A stretch of DNA of 64,000 nucleotides from Arcobacter siniprincipis (GCF_048571125.1 NZ_CP182343.1:2790001-2854000), one strand, 5' to 3'. Shown: positions 33,740 to 44,008, counted from the stretch's first letter. Numbers and translations: made by a program. Notes: a model not told the origin generated them from the letters alone.

Positions 33740-34603
33740 CTATACTGCCATTACACCTTTTATATGCTCATGAGCTTGGTAATTACTAAGTTCAAAATCT
33801 TCCATTTTAAAATCAAAGATATTTTTGATATCTGGATTTATTTTCATAGTTGGTTTTGCAAAGGGTTCTCTTGTAATTTGTAAGTTTGCTTGTTCTATAT
33901 GATTTGAATAAAGATGTGCATCTCCAAAAGTATGTACAAAATCCCCTACTTCTAAATCACAAACTTGTGCAACCATCATAGTCAATAATGCATAAGAAGC
34001 GATATTAAAAGGTACTCCTAAAAATATATCCGCACTTCTTTGATAAAGTTGGCACGATAACTTTCCATTTGCCACATAAAATTGAAAAAAAGTATGACAA
34101 GGAGGAAGTGCCATTTTTTCTATTTCTGCCACATTCCAAGCACTTAAAATAAGTCGTCTCGAATCAGGATTATTTTTGATTTGTTCTATTAATTCAGATA
34201 CTTGATCAATATCTTTTCCATCATTTGTTTTCCAACTTCTCCATTGGCTTCCATAAACAGGGCCTAACTCTTTTACAGTATCACTATTTTCATATCCTAA
34301 AGCAACACCTTGATTATCTGCATTTGCAGTCCAGACTGTTTTTTTGCCTATGATATTTTCTGCCTTATCACCATAGTGAATTTCAGCCAATCTTCTCTCG
34401 TCAGTTGAACCTTCTAAAAACCAAAGAAGCTCTGAAATAATAGCTTTCAAATGACATTTTTTAGTAGTTACTAAAGGAAAACCTTCACTTAAATCAAATC
34501 TCATTTGGTAACCAAATACTGATTTTGTTCCTGTTCCTGTTCTATCTTCTTTTAGTGTTCCATTTTCTAATACATGTTTCATCAAGTCTAAATATTGCTT
34601 CAT
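33740..34603 (-). CDS. thyA: Thymidylate synthase
   Basis: Classical ThyA of 287 residues. The substrate loop is TGTGTKSVFGYQMRFDL, the nucleophile Cys lies in ALPPCHTFFQFYV, the folate/dUMP region in QRSADIFLGVPFNIASYALL, and the C-terminus ends IKGVMAV. It methylates dUMP using methylene-tetrahydrofolate, producing dihydrofolate for FolA encoded next door. Confidence 0.96.
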   Translation of the reverse strand: MKQYLDLMKHVLENGTLKEDRTGTGTKSVFGYQMRFDLSEGFPLVTTKKCHLKAIISELLWFLEGSTDERRLAEIHYGDKAENIIGKKTVWTANADNQGVALGYENSDTVKELGPVYGSQWRSWKTNDGKDIDQVSELIEQIKNNPDSRRLILSAWNVAEIEKMALPPCHTFFQFYVANGKLSCQLYQRSADIFLGVPFNIASYALLTMMVAQVCDLEVGDFVHTFGDAHLYSNHIEQANLQITREPFAKPTMKINPDIKNIFDFKMEDFELSNYQAHEHIKGVMAV

Positions 34604-34689
34604 TTCGTTCCTTACATAAGTAGTAAATATACTACTAAATATTGAAGAATATTTTACCTAAGATTATATATTTTATAAATAAATTTTGT

Positions 34690-35307
34690 TTAAAAGATAA
34701 GTAAATCTATTAATGTGTAAGAAATATATAACATCAAGCAGGCAACTGATATATCTAAGATTTTCCAAGTAATTGGTTTTTTAAATAAAGGAATTAAGAC
34801 TCTAGCTCCATAACCTAATGTCAAAAACCAGCTAGCTGAAGCTAAAGCAGAACCTAAAATAAAATATATTTTTAAGTTGTCTTCAACATTAGCTCCAATT
34901 CCACCTATTAATAAAACTGTATCTAAATATACATGAGGATTTAAAAAAGTAAACATAAAAAGTAAAGTAAATACTTCTTTGATAGGATTTGTTTTTATCT
35001 CATTATCAATTTTTAAACTCTCGTTTTTAAAAGCTGACTTAAAAGACTTAAAAGAATAAAATAATAAAAAAACTATTCCAAAAATTGCAATGCCATTTAT
35101 AAAAGTTTGGTTTCCTTTTATAAAAGCACCCAGTCCAAAAACTCCTAAAGTAATCAAAACAAAATCTGAAATAATACAAATGAGTGTTGCTTTTAATACA
35201 TGTTGCTTAAGTAATCCAAGCTTTAAGATATAGGCATTTTGAGCACCAATTGCCACTATTAAAGATAAGGCTACTATGTAACCTTTTATAAAAATATCAA
35301 ATTCCAC
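34690..35307 (-). CDS. LysE/ArgO-family amino-acid exporter
   Basis: The 205-residue protein has about six membrane helices and the family stretch SLIVAIGAQNAYILKLGLLKQ near the N-terminus, with FLNPHVYLDTVLLIGG in the middle, as in LysE/ArgO exporters of basic amino acids. It is the last gene of an operon headed by an amino-acid ABC importer. Confidence 0.86.
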   Translation of the reverse strand: MEFDIFIKGYIVALSLIVAIGAQNAYILKLGLLKQHVLKATLICIISDFVLITLGVFGLGAFIKGNQTFINGIAIFGIVFLLFYSFKSFKSAFKNESLKIDNEIKTNPIKEVFTLLFMFTFLNPHVYLDTVLLIGGIGANVEDNLKIYFILGSALASASWFLTLGYGARVLIPLFKKPITWKILDISVACLMLYISYTLIDLLIF

Positions 35308-35936
35308 TAAATATAACTTTTAGCTAAATGTATAATTCCTGAAACTATAAATTGAACGGCAAGTGCTCCAACAATAAGTCCCATAAGTTTTGTTACTACA
35401 TTTTGTCCAGTAACACCTAAATATTTTTTAATATAGATTGAGTTTCTTAGTATTAAATAAAATATCAAAGCATTAATACAAAAAGCCATAACCAAAGTAA
35501 AAAGTTCCATAGTATTTTCAACTTGATTTTTAAAAATAATAATTGTAGTAAAAAGTCCAGCTCCAAAAGCAATTGGAATACCTATTGGAATAACTGCTAG
35601 TTCTTCATCTTTTTTACTATCTCTTGTACCATCTTGATTTTCATTAGAAGAACTTCCTCTTACCATAGTAATAGCCATCAATAATAAAATCAATCCACCC
35701 ATAACTTGAAGTGAATCTTCTCCTATACCAAATAGTTTTAAAACTAAATCTCCACTAATCAATACAACAAAAAATGCCACTACAATAGTAATAGTTGTTT
35801 TTCTAGCGATTGTAGACATTTGTGTTTTTGAGATATTGGGACTAAGAATTGACAAAGCAATTGCACTTATTCCAATAGGATCAATTATTGCAAAAAATGT
35901 GATACTTTGTTGTAAAAAATTTTGAAAAATTTCCAA
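35307..35936 (-). CDS. MarC-family (UPF0056) membrane protein
   Basis: The 209-residue protein has six hydrophobic helices and the conserved FFAIIDPIGISAIALSI start and TKLMGLIVGALAVQFIVSGI end of MarC/YhgN proteins. Function of the family is unknown despite the historical antibiotic-resistance name. Its stop overlaps the LysE-like start by one base. Confidence 0.85.
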   Translation of the reverse strand: MEIFQNFLQQSITFFAIIDPIGISAIALSILSPNISKTQMSTIARKTTITIVVAFFVVLISGDLVLKLFGIGEDSLQVMGGLILLLMAITMVRGSSSNENQDGTRDSKKDEELAVIPIGIPIAFGAGLFTTIIIFKNQVENTMELFTLVMAFCINALIFYLILRNSIYIKKYLGVTGQNVVTKLMGLIVGALAVQFIVSGIIHLAKSYI

Positions 35937-36902
35937 TTAATTCATTCCACCTTTTAAAGCCATTTTTTTCTCTATTCTATGTCCTATAAAACTTAATACA
36001 GAAGTTATACAAAGATAAAGTAATGCTACAATTATCCAAGTTTCAAAGGGAGAAAAAGTATTTGCAACAATCTCTTTTCCAACTTTTGTCAAATCTGTAA
36101 TAGAAATAACTGAAACCAAAGAAGAATCTTTTACTAAAGCAATCATTTCACCAATAAGTGTTGGCAAAGCTCTTTTAAAAGCTTGAGGTAAAATTATATA
36201 TCTCATAGCTTGAAAGTTAGATATTCCCAAAGATTTTGAAGCTTCTAGTTGACCTTTATCAATAGATTGAATAGCACCTCTTAAAATCTCTGCCATATAT
36301 GCACCAAAGAATATACCTAAAGATAATACCCCTGCTACAAAACGATCAAATTCAAAAATATTTGCAACAATAAAATAAAATAAAAATATTTGAACTAATA
36401 AAGGAGTTCCCCTTACGATTGTTACATATACCGTTGCTAAATCTTTTATAAATACTATTGGAGATAGCTTCATAAAAGCAACAATAATACCAATAAAAAA
36501 AGTTAAAACAGCTGCAAAAAAGGATATTTTTAAGGTTATCCATAAACCATTTAAAATAGGTCCTGGTTTTGTTACTGTTTTTGTAGCAATATAATCGCCA
36601 CTATATACATTTTCACCCACTTTATACTCAAATAAAAAACTACTATCTAACTTATTAAGAGTTATATTTTCATCACCCTTAATATAGTATTTGCCATCTT
36701 CTAATACTAGTTTTCCATCTACTGGGGCTTCTATTGTTATAGTTTCTTTATATGCAAAATATTTAGGAACAGAACTCCACTTCCAAACATAATTAATATT
36801 TGAAGCTGCTGCATATAAAAAATATCCTAAAACAATAAATAAAGCTAAGGCAATGATATGCCCTAGCTTTTTATTTTGTGTCCATGATTCTCTTCTTGCC
36901 AT
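35937..36902 (-). CDS. Polar amino-acid ABC transporter permease with periplasmic insertion
   Basis: The 321-residue HisM/GlnP-type permease is about 100 residues longer than usual. A membrane helix (about 15-33) is followed by a beta-rich extracytoplasmic insert (about 40-115), then the standard permease core with TLKISFFAAVLTFFIG and the ATPase-coupling EAA-like loop EASKSLGISNFQAMRYIILPQAFKRALP. The insert might contact the binding protein. It lies between the binder gene (4 bases upstream) and MarC. Confidence 0.86.
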   Translation of the reverse strand: MARRESWTQNKKLGHIIALALFIVLGYFLYAAASNINYVWKWSSVPKYFAYKETITIEAPVDGKLVLEDGKYYIKGDENITLNKLDSSFLFEYKVGENVYSGDYIATKTVTKPGPILNGLWITLKISFFAAVLTFFIGIIVAFMKLSPIVFIKDLATVYVTIVRGTPLLVQIFLFYFIVANIFEFDRFVAGVLSLGIFFGAYMAEILRGAIQSIDKGQLEASKSLGISNFQAMRYIILPQAFKRALPTLIGEMIALVKDSSLVSVISITDLTKVGKEIVANTFSPFETWIIVALLYLCITSVLSFIGHRIEKKMALKGGMN

Positions 36903-36905
36903 AGA

Positions 36906-37721
36906 TTATTGAACTCTTTTTAACCAAGCAGTATCTTTCAACCACTTATCATTTAACTTACCATAGAAATCAACTACTTTGTCACCCTTCATTTGTCTTA
37001 AAAAGTTATTTAACCAATTTAAAAAATCAGGATCACCTTTTCTAATTGCCCATGCTAAAGGTTCAAATGTTAAAGGTTCATCTAAATGTACTAATTTATC
37101 TTTACCTTTATCTGCCATAAATAAGATATTGTATGGTTGGTCATAAACAAATGCAGTTGCATTATCATTTAACACTTCACTTACAGCATCTGCTTCAGTT
37201 TCAAATGTAACAATTTTTGCTTTTTTATAAAATTTTCTTATTGCAATTTCAGCTGATGTTCCAAGTTTTGTAACAATTGTATATTTTGGATCATCTAACT
37301 GTTTTGCAGATGTGATTTTACCTTCTAAAGATTTGTTCATTAACATAGTTTGTCCAACTACTAAATAGGGATCTGCAAAATTTACTTTTAAGTTTCTTTG
37401 TTGAGAAACAGTCATACCAGAGATAATAATATCACATTTTCCAGTTACAAGTGCTGCAACTATACCATCCCAAGCTGTAGGAAGAAGTTTTAATTTAACT
37501 CCTATATCTTTAGCCATTTTTTTAGCAACATCCACATCATAACCAATAATTCTACCCTTTTTATCTTTCATTTCAAAAGGCATATATCCAGGTTCTAAAC
37601 AAACTTGCATTTCACCTCTTTCTAAGATTTTATTCAATGTAGAATTCTTCCACAAATTTATATCCGATGCCACTAAATTAACTGTAGCAAATACTAAAAT
37701 AGCTAAAAGCGTTTTTTTCAT
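36906..37721 (-). CDS. Polar amino-acid ABC transporter substrate-binding protein
   Basis: The 271-residue periplasmic protein has a Sec signal peptide (about 1-18, ending LVAS). SBP family 3 features are visible: YMPFEMKDKKGRIIGYDVDVAKKMA, DIIISGMTVSQQRNLKVNFADPY with the Arg that holds the alpha-carboxylate, and a C-terminal LAWAIRKGDPDFLNWLNNFL. The exact amino acid cannot be told. Confidence 0.88.
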   Translation of the reverse strand: MKKTLLAILVFATVNLVASDINLWKNSTLNKILERGEMQVCLEPGYMPFEMKDKKGRIIGYDVDVAKKMAKDIGVKLKLLPTAWDGIVAALVTGKCDIIISGMTVSQQRNLKVNFADPYLVVGQTMLMNKSLEGKITSAKQLDDPKYTIVTKLGTSAEIAIRKFYKKAKIVTFETEADAVSEVLNDNATAFVYDQPYNILFMADKGKDKLVHLDEPLTFEPLAWAIRKGDPDFLNWLNNFLRQMKGDKVVDFYGKLNDKWLKDTAWLKRVQ

Positions 37722-37738
37722 TTTTCTTCCTTTTTTAT

Positions 37739-38479
37739 TTAATGTGTTAAAATTTCATTTAAGAATTTTTTTGCTCTATCACTTTTTGGATTTTCAAAAA
37801 ATTCTTTTGGTGTAGATTCTTCAACTACAACACCATGATCCATAAATACTATTCTATCTCCAACTTCTTTTGCAAACCCCATCTCATGAGTTACACATAC
37901 TATTGTAAAGCTTTCGTGGGCTAAATCTTTCATTACAGCTAAAACATCACCGATTGTTTCTGGATCTAAGGCAGAGGTAGGCTCATCAAAAAGTATTATC
38001 TTAGGCTTCATTGCTAAACTTCTAGCAATAGCAACACGTTGTTTTTGACCACCAGATAAATCCCCAGGATAAGAGTTCGCTTTATCTTCTAGTTTTACTT
38101 TTTTTAAAAGTTCCATTGCAATAGTGCTAGCATCCTCTTTTTTTATATTTTTGACTAAATTGGGTGCTAAAGTAATGTTTTCAAGTATAGTTAAATGGGG
38201 AAAAAGATTAAAATGTTGGAATACCATACCAACTTCGCTTCTTATAGTTTGTAGATTTTTTTTGCTTCCATGGATATCGATGTTATCAACAAAAATTTCA
38301 CCGCTATCTATTTCTTCTAAACCATTAATACATCGGATTAATGTTGATTTCCCTGAACCTGAAGGCCCACAGACCACAACAATTTCACCTTTTTTAACAT
38401 TGAAATCAATTCCTTTTAAGACATGAAACTTGTCATAAAACTTATCGATTTTCTTCATACTTATAATATTATCCATCAT
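37739..38479 (-). CDS. Polar amino-acid ABC transporter ATPase (GlnQ/HisP type)
   Basis: The 246-residue ATPase has a Walker A GPSGSGKST, signature LSGGQKQRVAIARSLA, Walker B IILFDEPTSALDP and switch His in CVTHEMG. First gene of the importer operon, upstream of the binder and permease genes. Two adjacent ATG codons; the second (38476) has slightly better spacing from AAAGAGAG. Confidence 0.92.
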   Translation of the reverse strand: MMDNIISMKKIDKFYDKFHVLKGIDFNVKKGEIVVVCGPSGSGKSTLIRCINGLEEIDSGEIFVDNIDIHGSKKNLQTIRSEVGMVFQHFNLFPHLTILENITLAPNLVKNIKKEDASTIAMELLKKVKLEDKANSYPGDLSGGQKQRVAIARSLAMKPKIILFDEPTSALDPETIGDVLAVMKDLAHESFTIVCVTHEMGFAKEVGDRIVFMDHGVVVEESTPKEFFENPKSDRAKKFLNEILTH

Positions 38480-38620
38480 CTCTCTTTAATTAGACTAAGA
38501 CGATATCATAGCTAAATTTATTTTAACATTCCTATAGAGCATGTATATAATTTATACATAAAATAATCTTTTGCTTAAATAAACTATGGGTACAATGCAA
38601 ATTTTATTTTAGGAGAATAA

Positions 38621-39493
38621 TTGAATAAAAAACTATTAGAACTAAGAGCAGACTTTTTACTTTTAACTGTCGCTATTGCTTGGGGTGTGACTTTTTTAAT
38701 GGTACAAGATGCTATTAAATCTGTACCTGTTTATGCATTTTTATTTTGGCGTTTTGGAATTGCTACTATTTTAATGGCAATAATTGCATATAAATATTTT
38801 GACAAACTAAATAAACAAACTATACTTTATGGAGTTATTTTGGGTTGTTTTTTATTTTCTGCTTTTGCTACTCAAACCTTTGGCTTAGCCTATACAAAAA
38901 GTTCAATAATAGCTTTTTTAACAGGATTAAATGTAATAATTGTACCTTTTTTAGCCTATGTTGTTTTTAAAGAATATGTTAGAAAAATGGTTTTTATAAG
39001 TTCTCTAATAGCCGTTTGTGGTCTGTATTTATTAACTATGAGTGGAAGTTTATCACTTGGAAAAGGTGAAGTATTAGGAATTATATGTGCTTTACTTTTT
39101 GCTTTACAAATACTCTTTACTGACAAATATTCAAAAAGAGTTAATGTATATCTCTTAGTACTGTTTCAATTTATAACTGTAACAATATTATCTTTATTAT
39201 TTTCACTTAGTTTAGATAGTGTAACTTTTGATTTGGATTTTAATAATACATTTTTAAAAGCACTAATAATCACTTCTATCTTTGCAACTGTTTATGCATT
39301 TTTGATTCAAACTTATATGCAACAGTTTACAACTCCTACAAAAACAGCAGTTATTTTTTCTATGGAACCTGTAAGTGCAGGTATTTATGGCTACTTTGTA
39401 GGAAATGAACTTTTAAGTTCAATCCAACTTTTTGGAGCTACCTTAATCATACTCGCCCTACTTTTAGCGGAAATCAAATTCAAAAAAAAGTAA
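38621..39493 (+). CDS. EamA/DMT-family transporter
   Basis: The TTG start follows AGGAGAATAA. The 290-residue protein has ten predicted helices in two EamA halves (AIAWGVTFLMVQDAIK in the first, FSMEPVSAGIYGYFVGNELL in the second). Probably exports or imports a small metabolite; the substrate is unknown. It precedes the allophanate-hydrolase gene by 65 bases and may or may not share its transcript. Confidence 0.84.
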   Translation: MNKKLLELRADFLLLTVAIAWGVTFLMVQDAIKSVPVYAFLFWRFGIATILMAIIAYKYFDKLNKQTILYGVILGCFLFSAFATQTFGLAYTKSSIIAFLTGLNVIIVPFLAYVVFKEYVRKMVFISSLIAVCGLYLLTMSGSLSLGKGEVLGIICALLFALQILFTDKYSKRVNVYLLVLFQFITVTILSLLFSLSLDSVTFDLDFNNTFLKALIITSIFATVYAFLIQTYMQQFTTPTKTAVIFSMEPVSAGIYGYFVGNELLSSIQLFGATLIILALLLAEIKFKKK

Positions 39494-39558
39494 TTTACTT
39501 TTAATTTACCTCATAGTTTTACAATTTCAATATAAATTTTATTTTGAAGAGGTAAAAC

Positions 39559-41361
39559 ATGTTAAGCAATCAGTTATTTGATATCAAAAGTATCCATGAC
39601 TCATACAAAAAAGGTGTAACACCTAAAGATATTGTAACTGAGGTTTACAATAGAATTAAAAAAGTAAATGATGATGGAATATTTATTCATCTACAGCCAA
39701 TAGAAGATATATTTGCTCAAACTTCATCTTTAGAAAAGATGAATTTAAGTGAAAAACCACTTTGGGGAATCCCTTTTACAGTAAAAGATAATATTGATGT
39801 GGAAGGTATTCCTACAACTGCTGCTTGTCCTGCATATGAATATATTGCAAAAGAAGATGCTTTTATAGTAAAAGTTTTAAAACAAGCAGGTGCCATTTGT
39901 ATAGGAAAAACAAATCTAGACCAGTTTGCAACTGGTTTAGTAGGAATTAGAACTCCTTATGGAGCACCTAAAAATGCCCTTGATGAAAAAATCATTCCAG
40001 GTGGTTCTAGTTGTGGTTCAGCGGTTGCTGTTTCTCACCAATTATTTAGCTTCTCCCTTGGAACTGATACAGCAGGTTCTGGAAGAATCCCAGCAGCACT
40101 TAATAATCTAGTTGGACTAAAACCAACTTTAGGAGCTTTTTCAAAAAGAGGTGTTGTACCTGCTTGTCTTACAGTTGATGCTGTTTCAGTTTTTGCTTTA
40201 AATATTGAAGATGCTTATGATATTTTTGAAATTGCTAGCAAACATGACCAAAAAGATCCCTACTCTAAAAAAAGACCTAAAAACAAATATAAAAATACCC
40301 AAGATGTAGTTGTGGCTATTCCAAATAGCGATTCTCAAATCTTTATTGATGATGAAATTCAAAGAAAATCATACCAAGAGACAATCTCACTTATAAAAGA
40401 AAAAGGTTTTAAAACTATTGAAATAGATTTAAAACCTTTCTTTGAAGTTGCACAATTATTATATGAAGGTACTTGGTTGGCTGAAAGATACACTGTAATT
40501 GGAGATATGATAAAAAATCAACCAGCTGATATTTTAGATATTACTAGAACACTAATTCAAAAAGCAGAAACCTTTTCTGCAAGTGATGTATATAGAGATA
40601 TTTATAGATTTAATGAACTTAAAAAAGAGATTGAACCAGTGTTAGAACAATTTGACATCTTATGTTTACCTTCAATGCCAAGGGTTGCAAGTGTAAAAGA
40701 GATAGAAGATGACCCAATAAAAGCAAACTCTAGACTTGGTATTTATACAAACTTTGTAAATCTATTAGACCTAAGTGCCATAGCAATTCCAGTAAATAAA
40801 AGAGAAGATGGTTTTGCAGGAGGAGTTACAATCATAGCAAATGCCTTTGAAGAACTGATGCTTGCAAAGTTTGCAAAATATATCCAAAAAGATATGACTC
40901 TAACTTATGGAAATAGTAAGGTTGAAGTAAAACTAAGTGACGATGATACTTTTGGAGTAACTTACGATGAAATAGAAGTGGCTGTTGTAGGAACACATCT
41001 TAGAGGAATGCCACTAAATAAAGACCTAGTTAAATTAAATGCAAGGTTTTTATATGAAGCAAAAACAACTCCAAATTACAAACTTTTTAAACTTCAAGAT
41101 GAAGAAATACTAAAACCTGGGCTTATTCAAGATGAAAATGGAGTTTCTATTGAACTTGAAGTTTGGGCAATACCAATTGAAAATTTGGGAGAATTTGAAA
41201 GAACTATTCCAAAACCCTTATGCATAGGTTCAATTGAATTAGAAAATAAAAAAACTGTAAAAGGTTTTTTATGTGAAGCAAGTGCCTTAATTGGTGCAAA
41301 AGATATTTCAAGTTTTGGTGGCTGGAAAGCTTTTTTAAATTCAAATCAAATTAAAGGATAA
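39559..41361 (+). CDS. atzF: Allophanate hydrolase
   Basis: The 600-residue protein has an amidase-signature domain (about 1-450) with the Ser-cisSer-Lys triad: Lys76 in TVKDNID, Ser150 in GGSSCGSA and Ser174 in GTDTAGSGR. The C-terminal domain (about 470-600) with VVGTHLRGMPLNKDL and LGEFERTIPKPLCIGSIEL is specific to AtzF/DUR1-type allophanate hydrolases. It hydrolyses allophanate to ammonium and CO2. No urea carboxylase or biuret hydrolase gene is next to it; a peptide-type ABC importer follows after 3 bases. Confidence 0.9.
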   Translation: MLSNQLFDIKSIHDSYKKGVTPKDIVTEVYNRIKKVNDDGIFIHLQPIEDIFAQTSSLEKMNLSEKPLWGIPFTVKDNIDVEGIPTTAACPAYEYIAKEDAFIVKVLKQAGAICIGKTNLDQFATGLVGIRTPYGAPKNALDEKIIPGGSSCGSAVAVSHQLFSFSLGTDTAGSGRIPAALNNLVGLKPTLGAFSKRGVVPACLTVDAVSVFALNIEDAYDIFEIASKHDQKDPYSKKRPKNKYKNTQDVVVAIPNSDSQIFIDDEIQRKSYQETISLIKEKGFKTIEIDLKPFFEVAQLLYEGTWLAERYTVIGDMIKNQPADILDITRTLIQKAETFSASDVYRDIYRFNELKKEIEPVLEQFDILCLPSMPRVASVKEIEDDPIKANSRLGIYTNFVNLLDLSAIAIPVNKREDGFAGGVTIIANAFEELMLAKFAKYIQKDMTLTYGNSKVEVKLSDDDTFGVTYDEIEVAVVGTHLRGMPLNKDLVKLNARFLYEAKTTPNYKLFKLQDEEILKPGLIQDENGVSIELEVWAIPIENLGEFERTIPKPLCIGSIELENKKTVKGFLCEASALIGAKDISSFGGWKAFLNSNQIKG

Positions 41362-41364
41362 AAA

Positions 41365-42981
41365 ATGGAAAGAAGAGATTTTATGAGAATAGCAGGTGCT
41401 GCTTCAATACTGCCTTTTTTAAGATATTTACCAACCCAAGCAAATGCAGCAACGGGAAGCAATGGTGTTTTAGTAGTTGTTAGTGGAAACAATATCAATA
41501 GTTTAGATTTACATAGAAAAGGTACAAATAGACCTAGTTATCAAGTTACAGTAAATATTTATGACAGACTTGTGAAATTTGGAGTTAAAACTCTTCCTGA
41601 TGGTTCAATGGCTTATGATTCTACAAAAATAGAGCCAGAAGTTGCCCAATCATGGGAATTTTCAGATGATAAAAAATCAATTACTTTTAAAATCAATCCA
41701 AAAGCTAAATTTTGGGATGGTACACCAGTTACTGCACATGATGTAAAATGGTCTTTTGATAGAGCTGTTACTTTAGGTGGTTTCCCAACTGTACAGATGA
41801 AAGCTGGTTCTATGTCAGATCCTAAACAGTTTGTTGTTGTTGATGATATGACATTTAGAATTGATTTACCATTTCCTTCTAAATTAACACTTCCTGATTT
41901 AGCTGTTCCAATTCCTTTTATTATCAACTCAAAAGTTGCTAAAGCACACTCTACTGCAAATGACCCTTGGGCTACAGAATATTTACATAAAACTCCTGCT
42001 GGTTCAGGACCATACAAAATTTTAAGATGGGATCCGGGTCAACAATTTGTTTACCAAAGAAATGAAGATTATGCGATAGCTCCAAAACCTGCAATAAAAA
42101 GAGTAATAGTAAGAGAAGTACCATCAGCTTCAACTAGACGAGCATTATTAGAGAGAAAAGATGCAGACCTTTATACAAATGTTCCTCCAAAAGATGTAAA
42201 AGAGTTCAAAGAAGGGGGTAAAATAAAAGTTTCTGGTGCTCCTATTGATAACTGTATACATGTTTTAGGATTAAATGTTAAATATAAACCTTTTGATAAT
42301 AAAAAAGTTAGACAAGCTATTGCTTATGCTATTCCTTATGAAGAGATTTTATCATCAGCAGCTTATGGAAGAGGAAAACCTATGTTTGGAGGATCTAGTA
42401 AAACTCCATCAAATATTGTATGGCCTCAACCATCTCCTTATAATACAAATATAAAAAAAGCTAAAAAACTATTAGGAGAAGCTGGTTTCAAAGATGGGTT
42501 TGAAACAACACTTTCGTATAATTTAGGTCTTGCATCATGGCAAGAACCAACAGCACTTCTAATCCAAGAAGGATTGAAAAAAATAGGTATAAAAGTTAAA
42601 CTAGACAAAATCCCAGGAGCAAACTGGAGAACAGCAGCACTTGTTGAAAAAAGACTTCCTATGCACTTAGAAAACTTTGGAGGGTGGTTAAATTATCCTG
42701 ATTATTACTTCTTCTGGGCTTATAAATATGGACACTTATTTAATTCATCTAATTATAAAAATGAAAAGATTGAGAAACTAACAGATGAAACACTTCATAT
42801 GGAAATAGATAATCCAAAATATGAAAATATGATTAAAGAGATGATTGAAATAGTTTATGATGATGTTCCTAGAATCCCATTATATCAACCATATCTAGAT
42901 GCAGCAATGCAAAAAAATATTGATGGCTATGCTTCATGGTTCCATAGACAGCTTGATTGTACAACCATTACAAAATCATGA
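41365..42981 (+). CDS. Peptide/nickel-type ABC substrate-binding protein with Tat signal
   Basis: SBP family 5 protein of 538 residues. The N-terminus ERRDFMRIAGAASILPFL, ending ANA near residue 28, is a Tat signal. Family stretches include VAQSWEFSDDKKSITFKI, KFWDGTPVTAHDVKWSFDRA, TPAGSGPYKI and FDNKKVRQAIAYAI. Despite the family name, members bind many small ligands. The link to allophanate hydrolase suggests a urea, biuret or amide-type nitrogen compound (inference). Confidence 0.88.
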   Translation: MERRDFMRIAGAASILPFLRYLPTQANAATGSNGVLVVVSGNNINSLDLHRKGTNRPSYQVTVNIYDRLVKFGVKTLPDGSMAYDSTKIEPEVAQSWEFSDDKKSITFKINPKAKFWDGTPVTAHDVKWSFDRAVTLGGFPTVQMKAGSMSDPKQFVVVDDMTFRIDLPFPSKLTLPDLAVPIPFIINSKVAKAHSTANDPWATEYLHKTPAGSGPYKILRWDPGQQFVYQRNEDYAIAPKPAIKRVIVREVPSASTRRALLERKDADLYTNVPPKDVKEFKEGGKIKVSGAPIDNCIHVLGLNVKYKPFDNKKVRQAIAYAIPYEEILSSAAYGRGKPMFGGSSKTPSNIVWPQPSPYNTNIKKAKKLLGEAGFKDGFETTLSYNLGLASWQEPTALLIQEGLKKIGIKVKLDKIPGANWRTAALVEKRLPMHLENFGGWLNYPDYYFFWAYKYGHLFNSSNYKNEKIEKLTDETLHMEIDNPKYENMIKEMIEIVYDDVPRIPLYQPYLDAAMQKNIDGYASWFHRQLDCTTITKS

Positions 42982-44000
42982 AAAATAAAGTAACTCAGAT
43001 ATTAAATAGATTGTTTCAATCAATCCCTTCGATTATAGGTATTGTAATAATCTCTTTTTTATTAACACGAGCGCTTCCAGGTGACCCAGCAGTCTATTTT
43101 GCTGGGGCTATGGCAGATAAAGAATCAATCGAGCAAGTACGGGTTTCTTTGGGTTTAGATAAAGGTATTGTTGAACAATTTTTTATCTATGTACAAAATC
43201 TTTTTCATGGTAATTTAGGTATGTCTTTAAATACTGGTATTCCTGTTTTACAAGAGTTAACTACTAGACTTCCAGCATCATTGGAATTGACTTTTTTAGG
43301 GCTAAGTTTTGCATTAATAATTGCAATTCCCTTAGGAATTTTATCAGCTACGAAACCTGGAACTTGGATTGACCATCTAACTAGAGTATTAGTTACTATG
43401 GGAGTATCTTTGCCTACGTTTTTTACGGGACTTTTTTTGATATATATTTTTTATTATCTTTTAGGAGTAGCACCCTCTCCTATTGGGAGACTTGATATTT
43501 TATATTTATCACCTCCCCATGTAACAGGATTTTATACTATTGATTCTTTGTTAGCAAATGATATGGAGACATTTTGGGCAAGTGTAAGACAGCTAATGTT
43601 ACCTGCAATTACACTAGGAATATTTGCTCTAGCACCAATTGCTAGGATGACAAGAGCTTCCATGTTAAATGCTTTGTCAAGCGATTTTATAAGAACTGCA
43701 AGAGCAAATGGTCTGCCAAGAAGTAAGATCCTAATAACTTATGCCCTTAGAAATTCTTTATTATCAATACTTACAACACTAGGAATGGTTTTTTCATTTC
43801 TTTTAGGTGCAAATGTATTGGTTGAAAAAGTATTTTCTTGGCCTGGGATTGGTTCTTTTGCTATTGAAGCACTTGTGGCTTCTGATTATGCAGCGGTTCA
43901 AGGTTTTGTACTTACTATGGCATTACTTTTTGTTGTAGTAAATTTAACTATTGACATAATTTTAACTCTTATTGACCCCCGTGTCTCTATAGATAATTAG
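42978..44000 (+). CDS. DppB-type ABC transporter permease
   Basis: The ATG at 42978 overlaps the preceding stop (ATGA) and is preferred over an upstream TTG that lacks a ribosome site. The 340-residue protein has six helices. MNKVTQ-like start aside, the visible family features are SFLLTRALPGDPA, LSATKPGTWIDHLTR and the coupling loop TARANGLPRSKILITYALRNSLL. It forms the channel with the next gene product. Confidence 0.9.
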   Translation: MKNKVTQILNRLFQSIPSIIGIVIISFLLTRALPGDPAVYFAGAMADKESIEQVRVSLGLDKGIVEQFFIYVQNLFHGNLGMSLNTGIPVLQELTTRLPASLELTFLGLSFALIIAIPLGILSATKPGTWIDHLTRVLVTMGVSLPTFFTGLFLIYIFYYLLGVAPSPIGRLDILYLSPPHVTGFYTIDSLLANDMETFWASVRQLMLPAITLGIFALAPIARMTRASMLNALSSDFIRTARANGLPRSKILITYALRNSLLSILTTLGMVFSFLLGANVLVEKVFSWPGIGSFAIEALVASDYAAVQGFVLTMALLFVVVNLTIDIILTLIDPRVSIDN

Positions 44001-44008
44001 GAAAAAAT

